From NCBI GenBank assembly GCA_002493595.1, contig DKZG01000008.1, positions 75,112-139,111 on the forward strand: a DNA stretch of 64,000 bases. The letters run 5' to 3'. Positions 1 through 9,083 of this stretch are shown here, one piece after another. Source of the stretch: Ruminococcaceae bacterium UBA7080. GTDB taxonomy: Bacteria; Bacillota; Clostridia; Oscillospirales; Acutalibacteraceae. How positions within the stretch are numbered: position 1 is the first letter of the stretch; the number at the start of each line of letters is the position of its first letter. Both the position numbers and the translations under genes were made by a program. The notes beneath the pieces are model-generated. The model did not search any database, was not told the DNA's origin, and saw nothing but the letters and a program-made list of their open reading frames with translations.

Positions 1-353
1 TTAGGTGACTGCGTTTTAAGGACATCTTGTAAAAAGGCATATGAACGTTCTACTGTTTGTTTGGGAGTTGAAATAACGGTGCTGGTGTATCCGTAATCCT
101 CCCAGACTTTTATGGGAATAAATCCTGAATAAAGATTGCTGCTTCCTATAAGTGCGATATCAATGCTGTTTTTTGGCTCAGTTATATAGCCATATGATTT
201 AGAAAATATATTTTTATATTGAGTTGCTGCTCTTTTAGAAAAGACAGTTGATGACAGGAGTTCGAGCGTTAAGTCAAATATAAGAATAAATGCCAGTACC
301 TTTATAAGGCGCAGAGTGAAATTTCTGCAGTTCTTTCTACTTAAGTTTTTCAT
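1..353 (-). CDS. N-terminal part of a membrane-anchored SGNH/DltD-like protein (partial)
   Basis: An open frame reads on the minus strand from an ATG at 351-353 to the window edge without a stop (117 codons seen). A basic N-terminus is followed by one hydrophobic segment at about residues 14-33, then a soluble part containing ALIGSSNLYSG and a following Trp/Tyr-rich stretch. A GSS motif shortly after an N-terminal anchor resembles block I of SGNH-hydrolase-like proteins such as the DltD and AlgJ types, which act on cell-surface polymers; that assignment is inference because the rest of the protein is outside the window. It lies downstream of the glgA terminator, so it should be a separate transcription unit. 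The upstream Shine-Dalgarno sequence is weak. Confidence 0.55.
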   Translation of the reverse strand, partial: MKNLSRKNCRNFTLRLIKVLAFILIFDLTLELLSSTVFSKRAATQYKNIFSKSYGYITEPKNSIDIALIGSSNLYSGFIPIKVWEDYGYTSTVISTPKQTVERSYAFLQDVLKTQSP

Positions 354-446
354 TTTTTGCCTGCCTATAATTTATGATTTTAACGTTATTATAAAACAGG
401 CTTATTAATTTATATCAAAATAAAAGTTAAAAAGCGGTAAATATCG

Positions 447-478
447 AAACACCGAATGGATTTTATCCATTCGGTGTT
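447..478 (-). terminator. Intrinsic terminator after glgA
   Basis: A 12-13 bp near-perfect stem (ACACCGAATGGAT with its complement, loop of three T) sits 13 bases past the glgA stop and is followed on the minus strand by a T-rich run. It separates the glycogen operon from the partial gene at the window start. T-rich sequence also flanks the other side, so it may work in both directions. Confidence 0.8.
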
Positions 479-490
479 CTTAATAAATTT

Positions 491-1909
491 TTATTTTAAA
501 AGAGAACGGTACATTTTGATGTATTCGTTGGCACTTTTACCCCAGCTCATATCGCAGTCAAGTGCGCGTTGAACAAGTGTGCTCCAGCCTGCTGTGTGAT
601 ATGCATCGTCAGCGCGGTAAATTGCACCAAGCATATCATATGCATCATAGGTTTTAAAAGTGAAACCATTGCCCTCACCGTCGCCGCAGTCCGTAATCGA
701 GTCCTTAAGTCCGCCGGTTTCACGCACGATCGGAAGTGTGCCATATCTGAGTGCAACCATTTGTGAGAGTCCGCAGGGCTCAGATTTACTCGGCATCAAA
801 AACAAATCTGCACCTGCATAAATTTTTCTTGCAAGGTCAGGTACGAATCCGATTGTAATGCCTACTCGGTCAGGATACTTGTCATGCAGATAACGGAAGA
901 AATTTTCATATTGCCATTCACCGCTTCCGAGAATAACGTACTGCAGATTGCGTTCACAAAGGCTCTTTTCAAGAACTTCTTTCATCAAGTCAACACCTTT
1001 ATGACCCACAAGGCGGCTTACAATGCCGATGACGGGTGTATTGGCATCAACATGAAGACCCATCATTTTTTGCAGTTCTTCTTTATTTTTAGCCTTATTG
1101 GAGAAATTTTCTGAATTGTAATTTGCCCAAATATCCTTATCTGTTTCAGGATTATAGCCTTCAACATCAATACCGTTCAGAATTCCGCAGAGTTTCCAAC
1201 TTCTTTGGTTAAGGATTGGGTCAAGACCGTGACTGTACCATGGGTCAAGAATTTCCTTTGCATATGTAGGAGATACAGTGGTAACCTTGTTTGCACATTC
1301 AATACCGGCCTTCATAAAGTTAACCAGGCCGTCATAAAGAATGAGATTGTTATGCTCCGGAGCAATACCGAGCACATCATTTAGAAGTTCATCACCATAT
1401 TTGCCTTGGTATTGAATATTATGGATTGTGAAAACGGTTTTGATGTTTTCAAATCCCATTCTGTTGGCATAATAGCAGCTGTAATAAAGCGGTGTAAGAG
1501 CACTCTGCCAGTCATTGCAGTGAATGATATCCGGCTTCCAGTCGATAGCAGGTATAATTTCAAGTGCCGCTCTTGCAAAAAACGCAAAACGCTCTGCATC
1601 ATCATAATGACCGTAAATTCCGTCACGCTTAAAATAATACTGGTTGTCAAGAAAATAGTAAATAACGCCGTTTGCTTTTGCTTCAAATATTCCGCAGTAC
1701 TGCCTTCTCCAGGCAACAGGAACCGATATGGATGTTATGAATTTCATTTTATCCTTATATTCCTGTTTGATACTGTCATAAAGCGGCATTACCACACGGC
1801 AGCCTATAAGTCTTTTTCTCAGTGCGACAGGCAGTGAACCGGCAACATCGCCAAGACCGCCTGAGGCCATAAACGGCAGTGCCTCAGAGGCAACATATAA
1901 AACCTTCAT
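491..1909 (-). CDS. glgA: Glycogen synthase GlgA (ADP-glucose dependent, GT5)
   Basis: This 472-residue protein transfers glucose from ADP-glucose to growing alpha-1,4-glucan in the cytoplasm. The length is normal for bacterial GlgA. Family landmarks are present: the N-terminal Rossmann start MKVLYVASE, TIHNIQYQG, CNDWQ, and the C-terminal SEPCGLSQ block with the catalytic-site glutamate, followed by ETGGL. One thing is odd: the N-terminal KxGGL nucleotide-binding motif reads A15-S-G-G-L, so the lysine at position 15 (E. coli numbering is the same here) is alanine. The ATG is preceded by AGGAGG. It is the last gene of glgB-glgC-glgD-glgA, 11 bases after glgD. Function is confident; the effect of the missing lysine is unknown. 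Confidence 0.95.
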   Translation of the reverse strand: MKVLYVASEALPFMASGGLGDVAGSLPVALRKRLIGCRVVMPLYDSIKQEYKDKMKFITSISVPVAWRRQYCGIFEAKANGVIYYFLDNQYYFKRDGIYGHYDDAERFAFFARAALEIIPAIDWKPDIIHCNDWQSALTPLYYSCYYANRMGFENIKTVFTIHNIQYQGKYGDELLNDVLGIAPEHNNLILYDGLVNFMKAGIECANKVTTVSPTYAKEILDPWYSHGLDPILNQRSWKLCGILNGIDVEGYNPETDKDIWANYNSENFSNKAKNKEELQKMMGLHVDANTPVIGIVSRLVGHKGVDLMKEVLEKSLCERNLQYVILGSGEWQYENFFRYLHDKYPDRVGITIGFVPDLARKIYAGADLFLMPSKSEPCGLSQMVALRYGTLPIVRETGGLKDSITDCGDGEGNGFTFKTYDAYDMLGAIYRADDAYHTAGWSTLVQRALDCDMSWGKSANEYIKMYRSLLK

Positions 1910-1920
1910 ATTTTAACCTC

Positions 1921-3039
1921 CTAAACTCTCGTGCCTTTGGTTAAGCATATTGGGAAGGACTCTGTGCCTGCCAGCTCAACGCTGTCTTTAATACTTACAT
2001 TTTTATCTGCAATAATGCAGTTGATTTTTGATTTGTTTCCAACAATGGTGTCCTGCATGAGTATGGAATTTTTAACAACCGTATCCTTGCCTATTTTTAC
2101 ACCTTTAAAAATGATGCAGTTTTCAACCATACCCTCAATGATGCAGCCATCTGCTACCAGAGAGTTTTTAAGTGATGAATCCGGTCCGTAAAGAGTCGGC
2201 ATATCGTCACGCTCTTTTGTTGAGATAGGAGAATGGAAAAGCTTCTTTCTGTTTTCTTTTTCAAGCAACGACATGGAAATATCATAATAACTTTGAATCG
2301 AATCAATTGTGCCGACAAAGCTGTCTGTTGCATCAAAGGCATGAATTTTAAGATGCTTTATGTTTGACATAATAATGTTTCTTTGATAAGATATTTCATT
2401 TTTTGAATGGGCGGTTGTAACAAGGGTCTCAAGAAGATACTTCTTCATAATCATAATGTTACAGGAATAAAAAACCTCTTCCTGTGTTTTTTTATCCAGG
2501 CTCATTTCGGTTATTCTGCCATCATCATCAATTTTGTCAAAGGTGAGCACAGAACCGATATTTTTAGGCATTTTGCCTTTTACACCAAGTATGGTGATAT
2601 CGGCACCGCTTTCTTCGTGTGCGTTGAATAACGCATTGTAGTCTGCCGAAAGCACGTGATTGCAGTCAGACATCAGCACGTAGGTCTGATTGGACTGTCT
2701 TAAAAAATTCATGTTGCCGTAAAGCGCATCAATTCTGTTGCCCCACATAGTGGCACTGCCGATTGAGAATGGCGGAAGCAGATAAAGCCCGTCATTCTTT
2801 CTGCTGAGATCCCATGGTTTGCCTGTTCCGACATGGTCCATAAGGGATTGGAAATTGGCATTTGTAACCACTCCGATTTTAGCGATGCCGCTGTCAACCA
2901 TATTTGAGAGAGGAAAATCAATCAGACGAAAGCGTGAACAGAAGGGAACGGAGCCCATTGTGCGCATAGCTGTGAGAGAGTCAAGTGCCTCCTCGTGAAT
3001 ATTGGCAAATACAATGCCTAAAACTCTTTTACCATTCAT
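1921..3039 (-). CDS. glgD: GlgD, non-catalytic subunit of ADP-glucose pyrophosphorylase
   Basis: This 372-residue protein is a GlgC paralogue: nucleotidyltransferase fold followed by a C-terminal left-handed beta-helix with hexapeptide-like repeats (from about residue 280). The nucleotide-binding signature GGxGxRL at the N-terminus is absent (the region reads GIVFANIHEE), and the metal-binding SGDHIY of GlgC reads SDCNHV at 124-129. Loss of these residues is the known hallmark of GlgD, which in Firmicutes forms a hetero-oligomer with GlgC and tunes its activity. It starts 4 bases after glgC with a strong GAGGAGG site, consistent with coupled, stoichiometric production of the two subunits. Confidence 0.93.
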   Translation of the reverse strand: MNGKRVLGIVFANIHEEALDSLTAMRTMGSVPFCSRFRLIDFPLSNMVDSGIAKIGVVTNANFQSLMDHVGTGKPWDLSRKNDGLYLLPPFSIGSATMWGNRIDALYGNMNFLRQSNQTYVLMSDCNHVLSADYNALFNAHEESGADITILGVKGKMPKNIGSVLTFDKIDDDGRITEMSLDKKTQEEVFYSCNIMIMKKYLLETLVTTAHSKNEISYQRNIIMSNIKHLKIHAFDATDSFVGTIDSIQSYYDISMSLLEKENRKKLFHSPISTKERDDMPTLYGPDSSLKNSLVADGCIIEGMVENCIIFKGVKIGKDTVVKNSILMQDTIVGNKSKINCIIADKNVSIKDSVELAGTESFPICLTKGTRV

Positions 3040-3043
3040 TGAT

Positions 3044-4252
3044 TTATACCTCCTCTCCCGATTTAATCATGATTCCGGGAGCAATACACTGTCCCTTTGT
3101 AATTGTTGCACCGGCACCGATTACCGGTATTCCCCATTCCTCGGGTTTTTCAAGCAGCTCTGGATTTTCACCTATTTTTACATTCTCTTCAATGACGGCA
3201 CCTTCGCCTACAATGGAGTAATATACCTTCGCCCCTTTTTTGATGACTGCACCGGGCATAATTACACTGTATCTGATATCGGCGCCTTCCTCAATGGTTA
3301 CGTTCGAGGAAACAACGCTGTAATCAACATTGCCCTCAATCTCACAGCCCTCGCTGATAGATGAATTCTCCACAACGGCGTTTTTGCCGATATAATGAGG
3401 GGGTGCCATCGGATTTCGTGAATAAATTCTCCAGCTTGTATCGCTTAAATCAAGGTCGACATTCGGATTGATAATGTCAAGATTAGCCTCCCAAAGCGAG
3501 TCAATTGTACCGACATCTTTCCAGTAGCCTTCAAACGGGAAAGCAAACATTCTCTCCTTTGCATCAAGCATTGCAGGAATAATATTTTTGCCGAAATCAT
3601 TGGATGAACCCTCGGTATTTTCATCCTGAATAAGATATTGCTTTAATTTATCCCAGCTGAAAACATAAACGCCCATTGATGCCTTGTTGCTTTTTGGTTT
3701 TTCGGGTTTCTCGGCGAATTCATAAATCTCGTTATTATCCTTAGTGGCAAGTATACCAAACCGAGATGCTTCCTCCCAAGGAACCTCGAGCACCGCGATT
3801 GTGCATGCGGCATTGTTTTTCTTATGGAAATCAACCATCTTGGCATAATTCATTTTATAAATATGATCACCTGAAAGAATTACAACATATTCGGGGTCAT
3901 ATTTTTCAATGAAATTAATATTTTGGTATATTGCGTTTGCTGTGCCCTTATACCACTCTGCACCGCCGATTGCTTCATATGGTGACAGAACATGAATTCC
4001 GCCGTTTTGACGGTCAAGATCCCACGGCTGACCGTTGCCAAGATAATCATTCAGTTCAAGCGGCTGGTATTGGGTAAGCACGCCTACTGTATAAATACCG
4101 CTGTTTACACAGTTTGAAAGCGGGAAGTCAATTATCCTGTAGTTGCCGCCGTAAGGAACTGCAGGTTTTGCAATGTTTTTTGTCAATACTCCCAGTCGGC
4201 TTCCCTGACCGCCTGCGAGCAGCATTGCCACAACATCTGTTTTATGTGCCAT
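3044..4252 (-). CDS. glgC: Glucose-1-phosphate adenylyltransferase GlgC, catalytic subunit
   Basis: GlgC makes ADP-glucose from ATP and glucose-1-phosphate, the committed step of bacterial glycogen synthesis. At 402 residues it has the normal length. Visible motifs are GGQGSRL at 14-20 (nucleotide binding), SGDHIY at 127-132 with the catalytic aspartate, EFAEKP with the glucose-1-phosphate lysine, and a C-terminal beta-helix. It begins 2 bases after the glgB stop with AAAGGAGA in front of the ATG and is followed by its partner glgD, so the enzyme is probably a GlgC/GlgD complex. Confidence 0.96.
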   Translation of the reverse strand: MAHKTDVVAMLLAGGQGSRLGVLTKNIAKPAVPYGGNYRIIDFPLSNCVNSGIYTVGVLTQYQPLELNDYLGNGQPWDLDRQNGGIHVLSPYEAIGGAEWYKGTANAIYQNINFIEKYDPEYVVILSGDHIYKMNYAKMVDFHKKNNAACTIAVLEVPWEEASRFGILATKDNNEIYEFAEKPEKPKSNKASMGVYVFSWDKLKQYLIQDENTEGSSNDFGKNIIPAMLDAKERMFAFPFEGYWKDVGTIDSLWEANLDIINPNVDLDLSDTSWRIYSRNPMAPPHYIGKNAVVENSSISEGCEIEGNVDYSVVSSNVTIEEGADIRYSVIMPGAVIKKGAKVYYSIVGEGAVIEENVKIGENPELLEKPEEWGIPVIGAGATITKGQCIAPGIMIKSGEEV

Positions 4253-4254
4253 TT

Positions 4255-6156
4255 TTATCTCCTTTTATTTTTTTTAGTATCTTTTTTTTCAAGATATATT
4301 GCCGAAAGTCCGCTCAGTTTCACTGCGATGCTGTAATCGAGTGAATGCATGGGGATTTTTTTAGCCTTATATGTTCCCGACATACGGCTTTTAGATCCGC
4401 CGTATTTTTCAAGGGAGGTATCCATAACTACTTTATAGGTTGCATTCTCAGGAACGCCTATTTTGTATTCATCAAAGCTGTTTGGTGTAAAATTAAATAT
4501 AGCAATAAGTTCATTGCCTTTTTTGTCAATTCTTCTGAATGCAATTACGGAATTTGCATTGTCTTCACTGGAAATCCACTGAAAGCCTTCCCAACTGTAA
4601 TCAATTTCCCAAAGAGGCGGATTGTTTACATAGAATTTGTTGATTTCTCTTGTGAATTGCTGAAGCTGGCGGTGCTTGTCGTAATCGAGCAGCAGCCAGT
4701 CAAGTCCCTGCTTGTAATTCCACTCAATGAACTGGCCGAACTCGCTTCCCATAAACAAGAGCTTTTTACCGGGATGTGCGAACATATATGCAAGGAAAAG
4801 ACGCATTCCGTCGAATTTCATATCATAGTCGCCCGGCATTTTGTTAATCAGGCTTGCTTTTCCGTGAACAACCTCATCGTGGCTTATAGGCAAAATAAAG
4901 TTTTCACTGAAGGCATAGAAAAAGCTGAATGTAATGCAGTTGTGATTGCCCTTTCTGAAAAGAGGATCCATAGATGTGTAACGCAGCATATCGTTCATCC
5001 AGCCCATATTCCATTTAAAGTTAAACCCCAGACCGCCTATATCGGGAGGCATGGTGATCATGGGCCAAGCTGTTGATTCCTCGGCAATCATCATAACCTC
5101 GGGGTGCTCGGTGAACATCGCGGCATTAAGCTCTTTAAAAAATTCCACTGCTTCAAGATTTTCATTGCCGCCGTTCTTATTAGGGGTCCATTCACCGTCA
5201 TTTCTGCCGTAATCCAGATAAAGCATAGATGCCACAGCATCAACCCGCAGCCCATCAAAATGGAATTTGTCAACCCAGTACATTGCAGATGAGATAAGGA
5301 AGGATTTTACTTCATTTTTACTGTAGTCAAATACTCTTGTTCCCCATTCCTTATGCTCTCCTTTTTTCAAATCCGAATATTCGTAGGTGCATTCGCCGTC
5401 AAATTCGTAAAGTCCGTATGCATCCTTCGGAAAATGGGCAGGTACCCAGTCGAGAATAACTCCAATCCCGGCGTTGTGGCAGGTATCAATAAAATACATT
5501 AAATCTTCAGGAACGCCGTATCTTGATGTAGGAGCAAAATAGCTGGTGACCTGATACCCCCAAGAGCCGTCAAAGGGGTATTCCATAATAGGCATCATTT
5601 CAATATGCGTGTAGCCCATATCTTTTACATAAGGAACAAGCTCGTCAGCCATCTGCCTGTAAGAAAGAAAATCTCCGTTTTGATGCTGTTTCCATGAACC
5701 AAAATGGATTTCATAAATGTTAACAGGCTTTTCAAGGATGTTTCCTGCTTTTGATTTATCGTACCATTGTTTATCTTTCCATTTATATTCTATGTCACCA
5801 TAAACTTTAGAGGCAGTACCGGGTCTTGTTTCTGCGTGAAAGGCGTAAGGATCGGCTTTCATGTTTACAGCGCCGCTTTTTGTTTTTACAGCGTATTTAT
5901 AACAGTCAAAAACCAAAAGATCGTCAATTACAATTTCCCAAATTCCCGGAGAAATCTGCGTCATAATATTTGCGTTTTCATCCCAGTTATTAAAATCACC
6001 GGCAACAGAGACGGAAACTGCATGAGGCGCCCATACCCTGAATATATATTTGTTGCCATCTATATTATGACAGCCGAAGAATTCATATGCCTTATAATTT
6101 TTACCTCCATGAAAAAGATAAAGCGGGAATTCATATTCCTGTTTTAGCTTAGCCAT
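4255..6156 (-). CDS. glgB: 1,4-alpha-glucan branching enzyme GlgB (GH13)
   Basis: GlgB introduces alpha-1,6 branches into glycogen. The 633-residue protein has an N-terminal CBM48 domain (about residues 36-110, with VAGDFNNWD), a GH13 TIM barrel and a C-terminal beta domain. Catalytic residues can be seen: nucleophile Asp306 in GLRVDAV, acid/base Glu359 in MIAEEST, and the transition-state Asp in SHDEVVHGK. The C-terminus ends in a lysine-rich tail. It is the first gene of the glg operon, with AAAAGGAG upstream of the ATG and a clear sigma-A type promoter about 60 bases further up. Confidence 0.96.
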   Translation of the reverse strand: MAKLKQEYEFPLYLFHGGKNYKAYEFFGCHNIDGNKYIFRVWAPHAVSVSVAGDFNNWDENANIMTQISPGIWEIVIDDLLVFDCYKYAVKTKSGAVNMKADPYAFHAETRPGTASKVYGDIEYKWKDKQWYDKSKAGNILEKPVNIYEIHFGSWKQHQNGDFLSYRQMADELVPYVKDMGYTHIEMMPIMEYPFDGSWGYQVTSYFAPTSRYGVPEDLMYFIDTCHNAGIGVILDWVPAHFPKDAYGLYEFDGECTYEYSDLKKGEHKEWGTRVFDYSKNEVKSFLISSAMYWVDKFHFDGLRVDAVASMLYLDYGRNDGEWTPNKNGGNENLEAVEFFKELNAAMFTEHPEVMMIAEESTAWPMITMPPDIGGLGFNFKWNMGWMNDMLRYTSMDPLFRKGNHNCITFSFFYAFSENFILPISHDEVVHGKASLINKMPGDYDMKFDGMRLFLAYMFAHPGKKLLFMGSEFGQFIEWNYKQGLDWLLLDYDKHRQLQQFTREINKFYVNNPPLWEIDYSWEGFQWISSEDNANSVIAFRRIDKKGNELIAIFNFTPNSFDEYKIGVPENATYKVVMDTSLEKYGGSKSRMSGTYKAKKIPMHSLDYSIAVKLSGLSAIYLEKKDTKKNKRR

Positions 6157-6207
6157 TTTACATCTCCTTTTATATTTGAATACATAAATAAACCATTATA
6201 TACCAAT

Positions 6208-6236
6208 ATAATAACATCTTTATAAATAATAATCAA
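6208..6236 (-). promoter_or_regulatory. Promoter of the glgBCDA operon
   Basis: On the minus strand TTGATT (6231-6236) and TATTAT (6208-6213) are separated by 17 bases, with a TG dinucleotide near the -10 element. The leader to glgB is about 50 bases. It diverges from the promoter of the ANTAR gene. Confidence 0.65.
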
Positions 6237-6345
6237 GCTATTTTTGGTTAGTTTGTTACAAAAAAACTTAAAAAAATATTAAAATATGTATAATTTGTTG
6301 CAATTTTATACAGCTAAAAATAATGAATGAACGGCTATTTTTCTA

Positions 6346-6375
6346 TTGAACAGAAGTATAATAATATGTTATAAT
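6346..6375 (+). promoter_or_regulatory. Promoter of the ANTAR regulator gene
   Basis: TTGAAC (6346-6351) and TATAAT (6370-6375) are separated by 18 bases, about 32 bases ahead of the ATG at 6408. A GGAAGGG ribosome binding site follows. Confidence 0.65.
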
Positions 6376-6407
6376 AAATACAATTTAAATGTCAGGAAGG
6401 GATAAAT

Positions 6408-6926
6408 ATGAAGGATATAATTATTGCATATCCGACTAAGAATGTTGCACTGCAGCTTCGTTCCCTTCTCGAAACAGAAGGTTTTCATGTTTCTTTTGTG
6501 TGCGCTACCGGGTCGAGTGTTTTGAGTATAGCACATGATATGCACGAGGGTGTTATTATTTGTGCTTCTATTCTCAGGGATATGGGGGCCGGGTCTCTTG
6601 CTGAGAATCTGCCTGTAGGATTTGATGTAATTGCGCTGTCCAAAAACGGCAGAGAAGAATATATGGGCAATATGATTAATCTGCCGTTGCCTCTACATAA
6701 GGATGAGTTTTTGCAGACTGTTGCAGTGCTTGTAAGTACACGTTCTTCATTTACCCAACGAAGCAGTCTTGACAGTGATATCATTTCCAACGCAAAGCTT
6801 GTTTTGATGAGCAGCAAAAATATAACGGAGAGCATGGCTCATCAATATCTGCAAAAAGAAAGTATGAGAACAGGCAAAAAAACAGTTGAAATTGCCAGAG
6901 AAATTATAAATGATTTTACCGAGTAA
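6408..6926 (+). CDS. ANTAR-domain response-regulator-like RNA-binding antiterminator
   Basis: The 172-residue protein has an N-terminal receiver-like fold (about 1-112) and a C-terminal three-helix ANTAR domain (about 118-170, with NAKLVLM and the helix around AHQYLQKESMR). ANTAR proteins bind paired RNA hairpins and prevent transcription termination, often in nitrogen or cofactor genes. The receiver looks degenerate: where the phospho-acceptor aspartate is expected (about 52-53) the sequence is EGVIICASI, so classical phosphorylation seems unlikely. No glutamine synthetase or histidine kinase is next to it. It is followed 19 bases later by dapF and may be co-transcribed with it. Confidence 0.85.
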   Translation: MKDIIIAYPTKNVALQLRSLLETEGFHVSFVCATGSSVLSIAHDMHEGVIICASILRDMGAGSLAENLPVGFDVIALSKNGREEYMGNMINLPLPLHKDEFLQTVAVLVSTRSSFTQRSSLDSDIISNAKLVLMSSKNITESMAHQYLQKESMRTGKKTVEIAREIINDFTE

Positions 6927-6945
6927 TTTGAAGGATTGATTGTTG

Positions 6946-7788
6946 ATGAAATTTACCAAGATGCATGGCTGCGGCAATGACTATATATACATTGATTGTT
7001 TTAAAGAAAATGTCGAGAATGAAAGACAGGCAGCAATATTTTTATCGGATCGTCATTTTGGTGTGGGCGGTGACGGAATAATACTGATTAAAAAAGGTAA
7101 AAAAGCCGATTTTGAAATGGTGATGTATAATGCTGACGGCAGCCGTGCCGAGATGTGCGGCAATGCAATAAGATGTGTTGCTAAATATGTGTATGACAAT
7201 AAATATGTCAGCAATACGGATTTTACTGTTGAATCTATGGGTGCGGTTAAATATATTACGGTTTCGGTCGAAAACGGCAAGGCCGTTTCAGCCAGGGTTG
7301 ATATGGGGGCACCTATATTAAAATCATCCGATGTGCCGGTGAACAGCGAAGAGCAAAGTGTTATTAATCAAAAAATTACCGTTGCAGACAGGCAGTTTGC
7401 CATGACCTGTGTTTCCATGGGCAATCCCCATGCTGTTATGTTTATTGATGAGAGTCCAAGGGATTTTGATTTGGATTATTACGGTTCGAAATTTGAATGC
7501 AATACGGATGTTTTTCCAAATAAAGTGAATGCTGAATTTGCAAGAGTTATAGACAGAAAGAATATTGAAATGCGTGTTTATGAGAGAGGCACGGGAGAGA
7601 CGCTCGCCTGCGGCACGGGCACCTGTGCAACGGTCGTTGCAGCCATTCTTAACGGGCTTGTTGATCATGATGTGACCGTGCATCTGCTTGGCGGTGATTT
7701 ACAGATAAGCTGGAGCGGCAACGAGAAGGACAGTGTCTTTATGACAGGTCCGGCAGTAACCGTATTTGAAGGTGAAATCAATATCTAA
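6946..7788 (+). CDS. dapF: Diaminopimelate epimerase DapF
   Basis: DapF converts LL- to meso-diaminopimelate for lysine and peptidoglycan synthesis. The protein is 280 residues from the ATG at 6946. Two in-frame TTG codons lie directly upstream, but AAGGA at 6931-6935 fits the ATG best. Both catalytic cysteines are in place, in EMCGNAIRC and in LACGTGTCA, and the start MKFTKMHGCGND is typical. The gene is followed 18 bases later by dapL, so the two last steps to meso-DAP are made together. Confidence 0.96.
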   Translation: MKFTKMHGCGNDYIYIDCFKENVENERQAAIFLSDRHFGVGGDGIILIKKGKKADFEMVMYNADGSRAEMCGNAIRCVAKYVYDNKYVSNTDFTVESMGAVKYITVSVENGKAVSARVDMGAPILKSSDVPVNSEEQSVINQKITVADRQFAMTCVSMGNPHAVMFIDESPRDFDLDYYGSKFECNTDVFPNKVNAEFARVIDRKNIEMRVYERGTGETLACGTGTCATVVAAILNGLVDHDVTVHLLGGDLQISWSGNEKDSVFMTGPAVTVFEGEINI

Positions 7789-7806
7789 GCTACGGAGGTT
7801 TAATAT

Positions 7807-9024
7807 ATGAGAATTAATGAAAATTTTTTGAAAATCGAGTCAAGCTATCTTTTTTCAACTGTTGCCAAGAAACAGAGGGAATACCAAACTGCTCATCCCG
7901 AAGCGGATGTAATCCGTTTGTCAATCGGTGATGTTACAAAGCCTCTTGCTCCTGTTGTTATTGAGGCTATGCACAAGGCTGTTGATGAAATGGCAAAGGA
8001 GGATACTTTTAGAGGTTATCCGCCTGAATATGGTTATGATTTTATTTTAAATGCCATACAAAAGCATGATTATGCCGATAGGGGAATTGACATTGCTGCA
8101 GACGAAATTTTTCTTTCAGACGGTGCAAAGTCTGATTGCGGCAATATCGGTGATATATTTTCCGTGGATAACAAGGTTGCCATCTGTGACCCTGTTTATC
8201 CTGTGTATGTTGATACCAATGTAATGGCAGGCAGGAGCGGAGAAAAAAATGCTGACGGCTTATGGTCTAATATTATCTATATGCCATGTACTGCAGAAAA
8301 TAATTTCACTCCGGATATTCCCGATGAAATTCCGGATGTAATTTATCTTTGCTTTCCGAATAATCCCACTGGTATGGTTGCAACAAAAGACCAGTTGAAA
8401 AAATGGGTTGATTTTGCAAATGAACATCAGTCGCTTATTCTTTTTGATTCTGCATATGAGGCTTTTGTCGTTGATGAGGATATACCAAAGTCGATATATG
8501 AAATCAAGGGAGCAAAGACGTGTGCCATTGAATTTCGTTCCTTTTCAAAAACAGCCGGATTTACCGGTATGAGATGCGGTTATACTGTTGTGCCCAAGGA
8601 TTTAAGATTTAACGGTACAAGCCTTAACTCCATGTGGGCAAGACGACAGGCAACCAAGTTTAACGGCGTATCTTATATTACGCAGAGGGCGGCAGAGGCT
8701 ATTTATACACAGGAAGGTCAAAAGCAGATTCACGAAGCACTTTCTTATTATCAGAAGAATGCACGGGTTATCTACGATGGGCTTTGTGATGCCGGATTTG
8801 AGTGCTACGGCGGTGTGAATTCACCATATGTGTGGCTCAGAGTTCCTGAGGGATATACTTCGTGGTCGTTTTTTGACGAGCTCCTTGAAAAGTGTCAGGT
8901 TGTAGGTACTCCCGGCTCTGGCTTTGGACCTGCCGGTGAAGGCTATTTTCGTTTAACGGCTTTCGGCAATGCGGAAAAGACGGTTGAAGCTGTTGACAGG
9001 ATAAAAGCCGCTTATAAAAAATAA
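7807..9024 (+). CDS. dapL: LL-diaminopimelate aminotransferase DapL
   Basis: This PLP-dependent class I/II aminotransferase (405 residues) makes LL-DAP directly from tetrahydrodipicolinate, bypassing the succinylase and acetylase routes. Landmarks are the N-terminal RINENFLKI, RLSIGDVTKPL, the FRGYPPEYGY stretch, FPNNPTG and the lysine in RSFSKTAGFTG that holds PLP. The start is set by ACGGAGG nine bases upstream of the ATG. Pairing with dapF shows that this organism uses the DapL pathway, as many Clostridia do. Confidence 0.94.
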   Translation: MRINENFLKIESSYLFSTVAKKQREYQTAHPEADVIRLSIGDVTKPLAPVVIEAMHKAVDEMAKEDTFRGYPPEYGYDFILNAIQKHDYADRGIDIAADEIFLSDGAKSDCGNIGDIFSVDNKVAICDPVYPVYVDTNVMAGRSGEKNADGLWSNIIYMPCTAENNFTPDIPDEIPDVIYLCFPNNPTGMVATKDQLKKWVDFANEHQSLILFDSAYEAFVVDEDIPKSIYEIKGAKTCAIEFRSFSKTAGFTGMRCGYTVVPKDLRFNGTSLNSMWARRQATKFNGVSYITQRAAEAIYTQEGQKQIHEALSYYQKNARVIYDGLCDAGFECYGGVNSPYVWLRVPEGYTSWSFFDELLEKCQVVGTPGSGFGPAGEGYFRLTAFGNAEKTVEAVDRIKAAYKK

Positions 9025-9083
9025 TGCTTAAAATGCGGCAGTGCCGCATGTAAATATATTGATCAATGTTGGAGGTTTAAATT

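Noticed and set aside
4345..5076. 243-codon plus-strand ORF opposite glgB
   Set aside because: It is antisense to conserved GH13 catalytic motifs and contains no recognisable domain.
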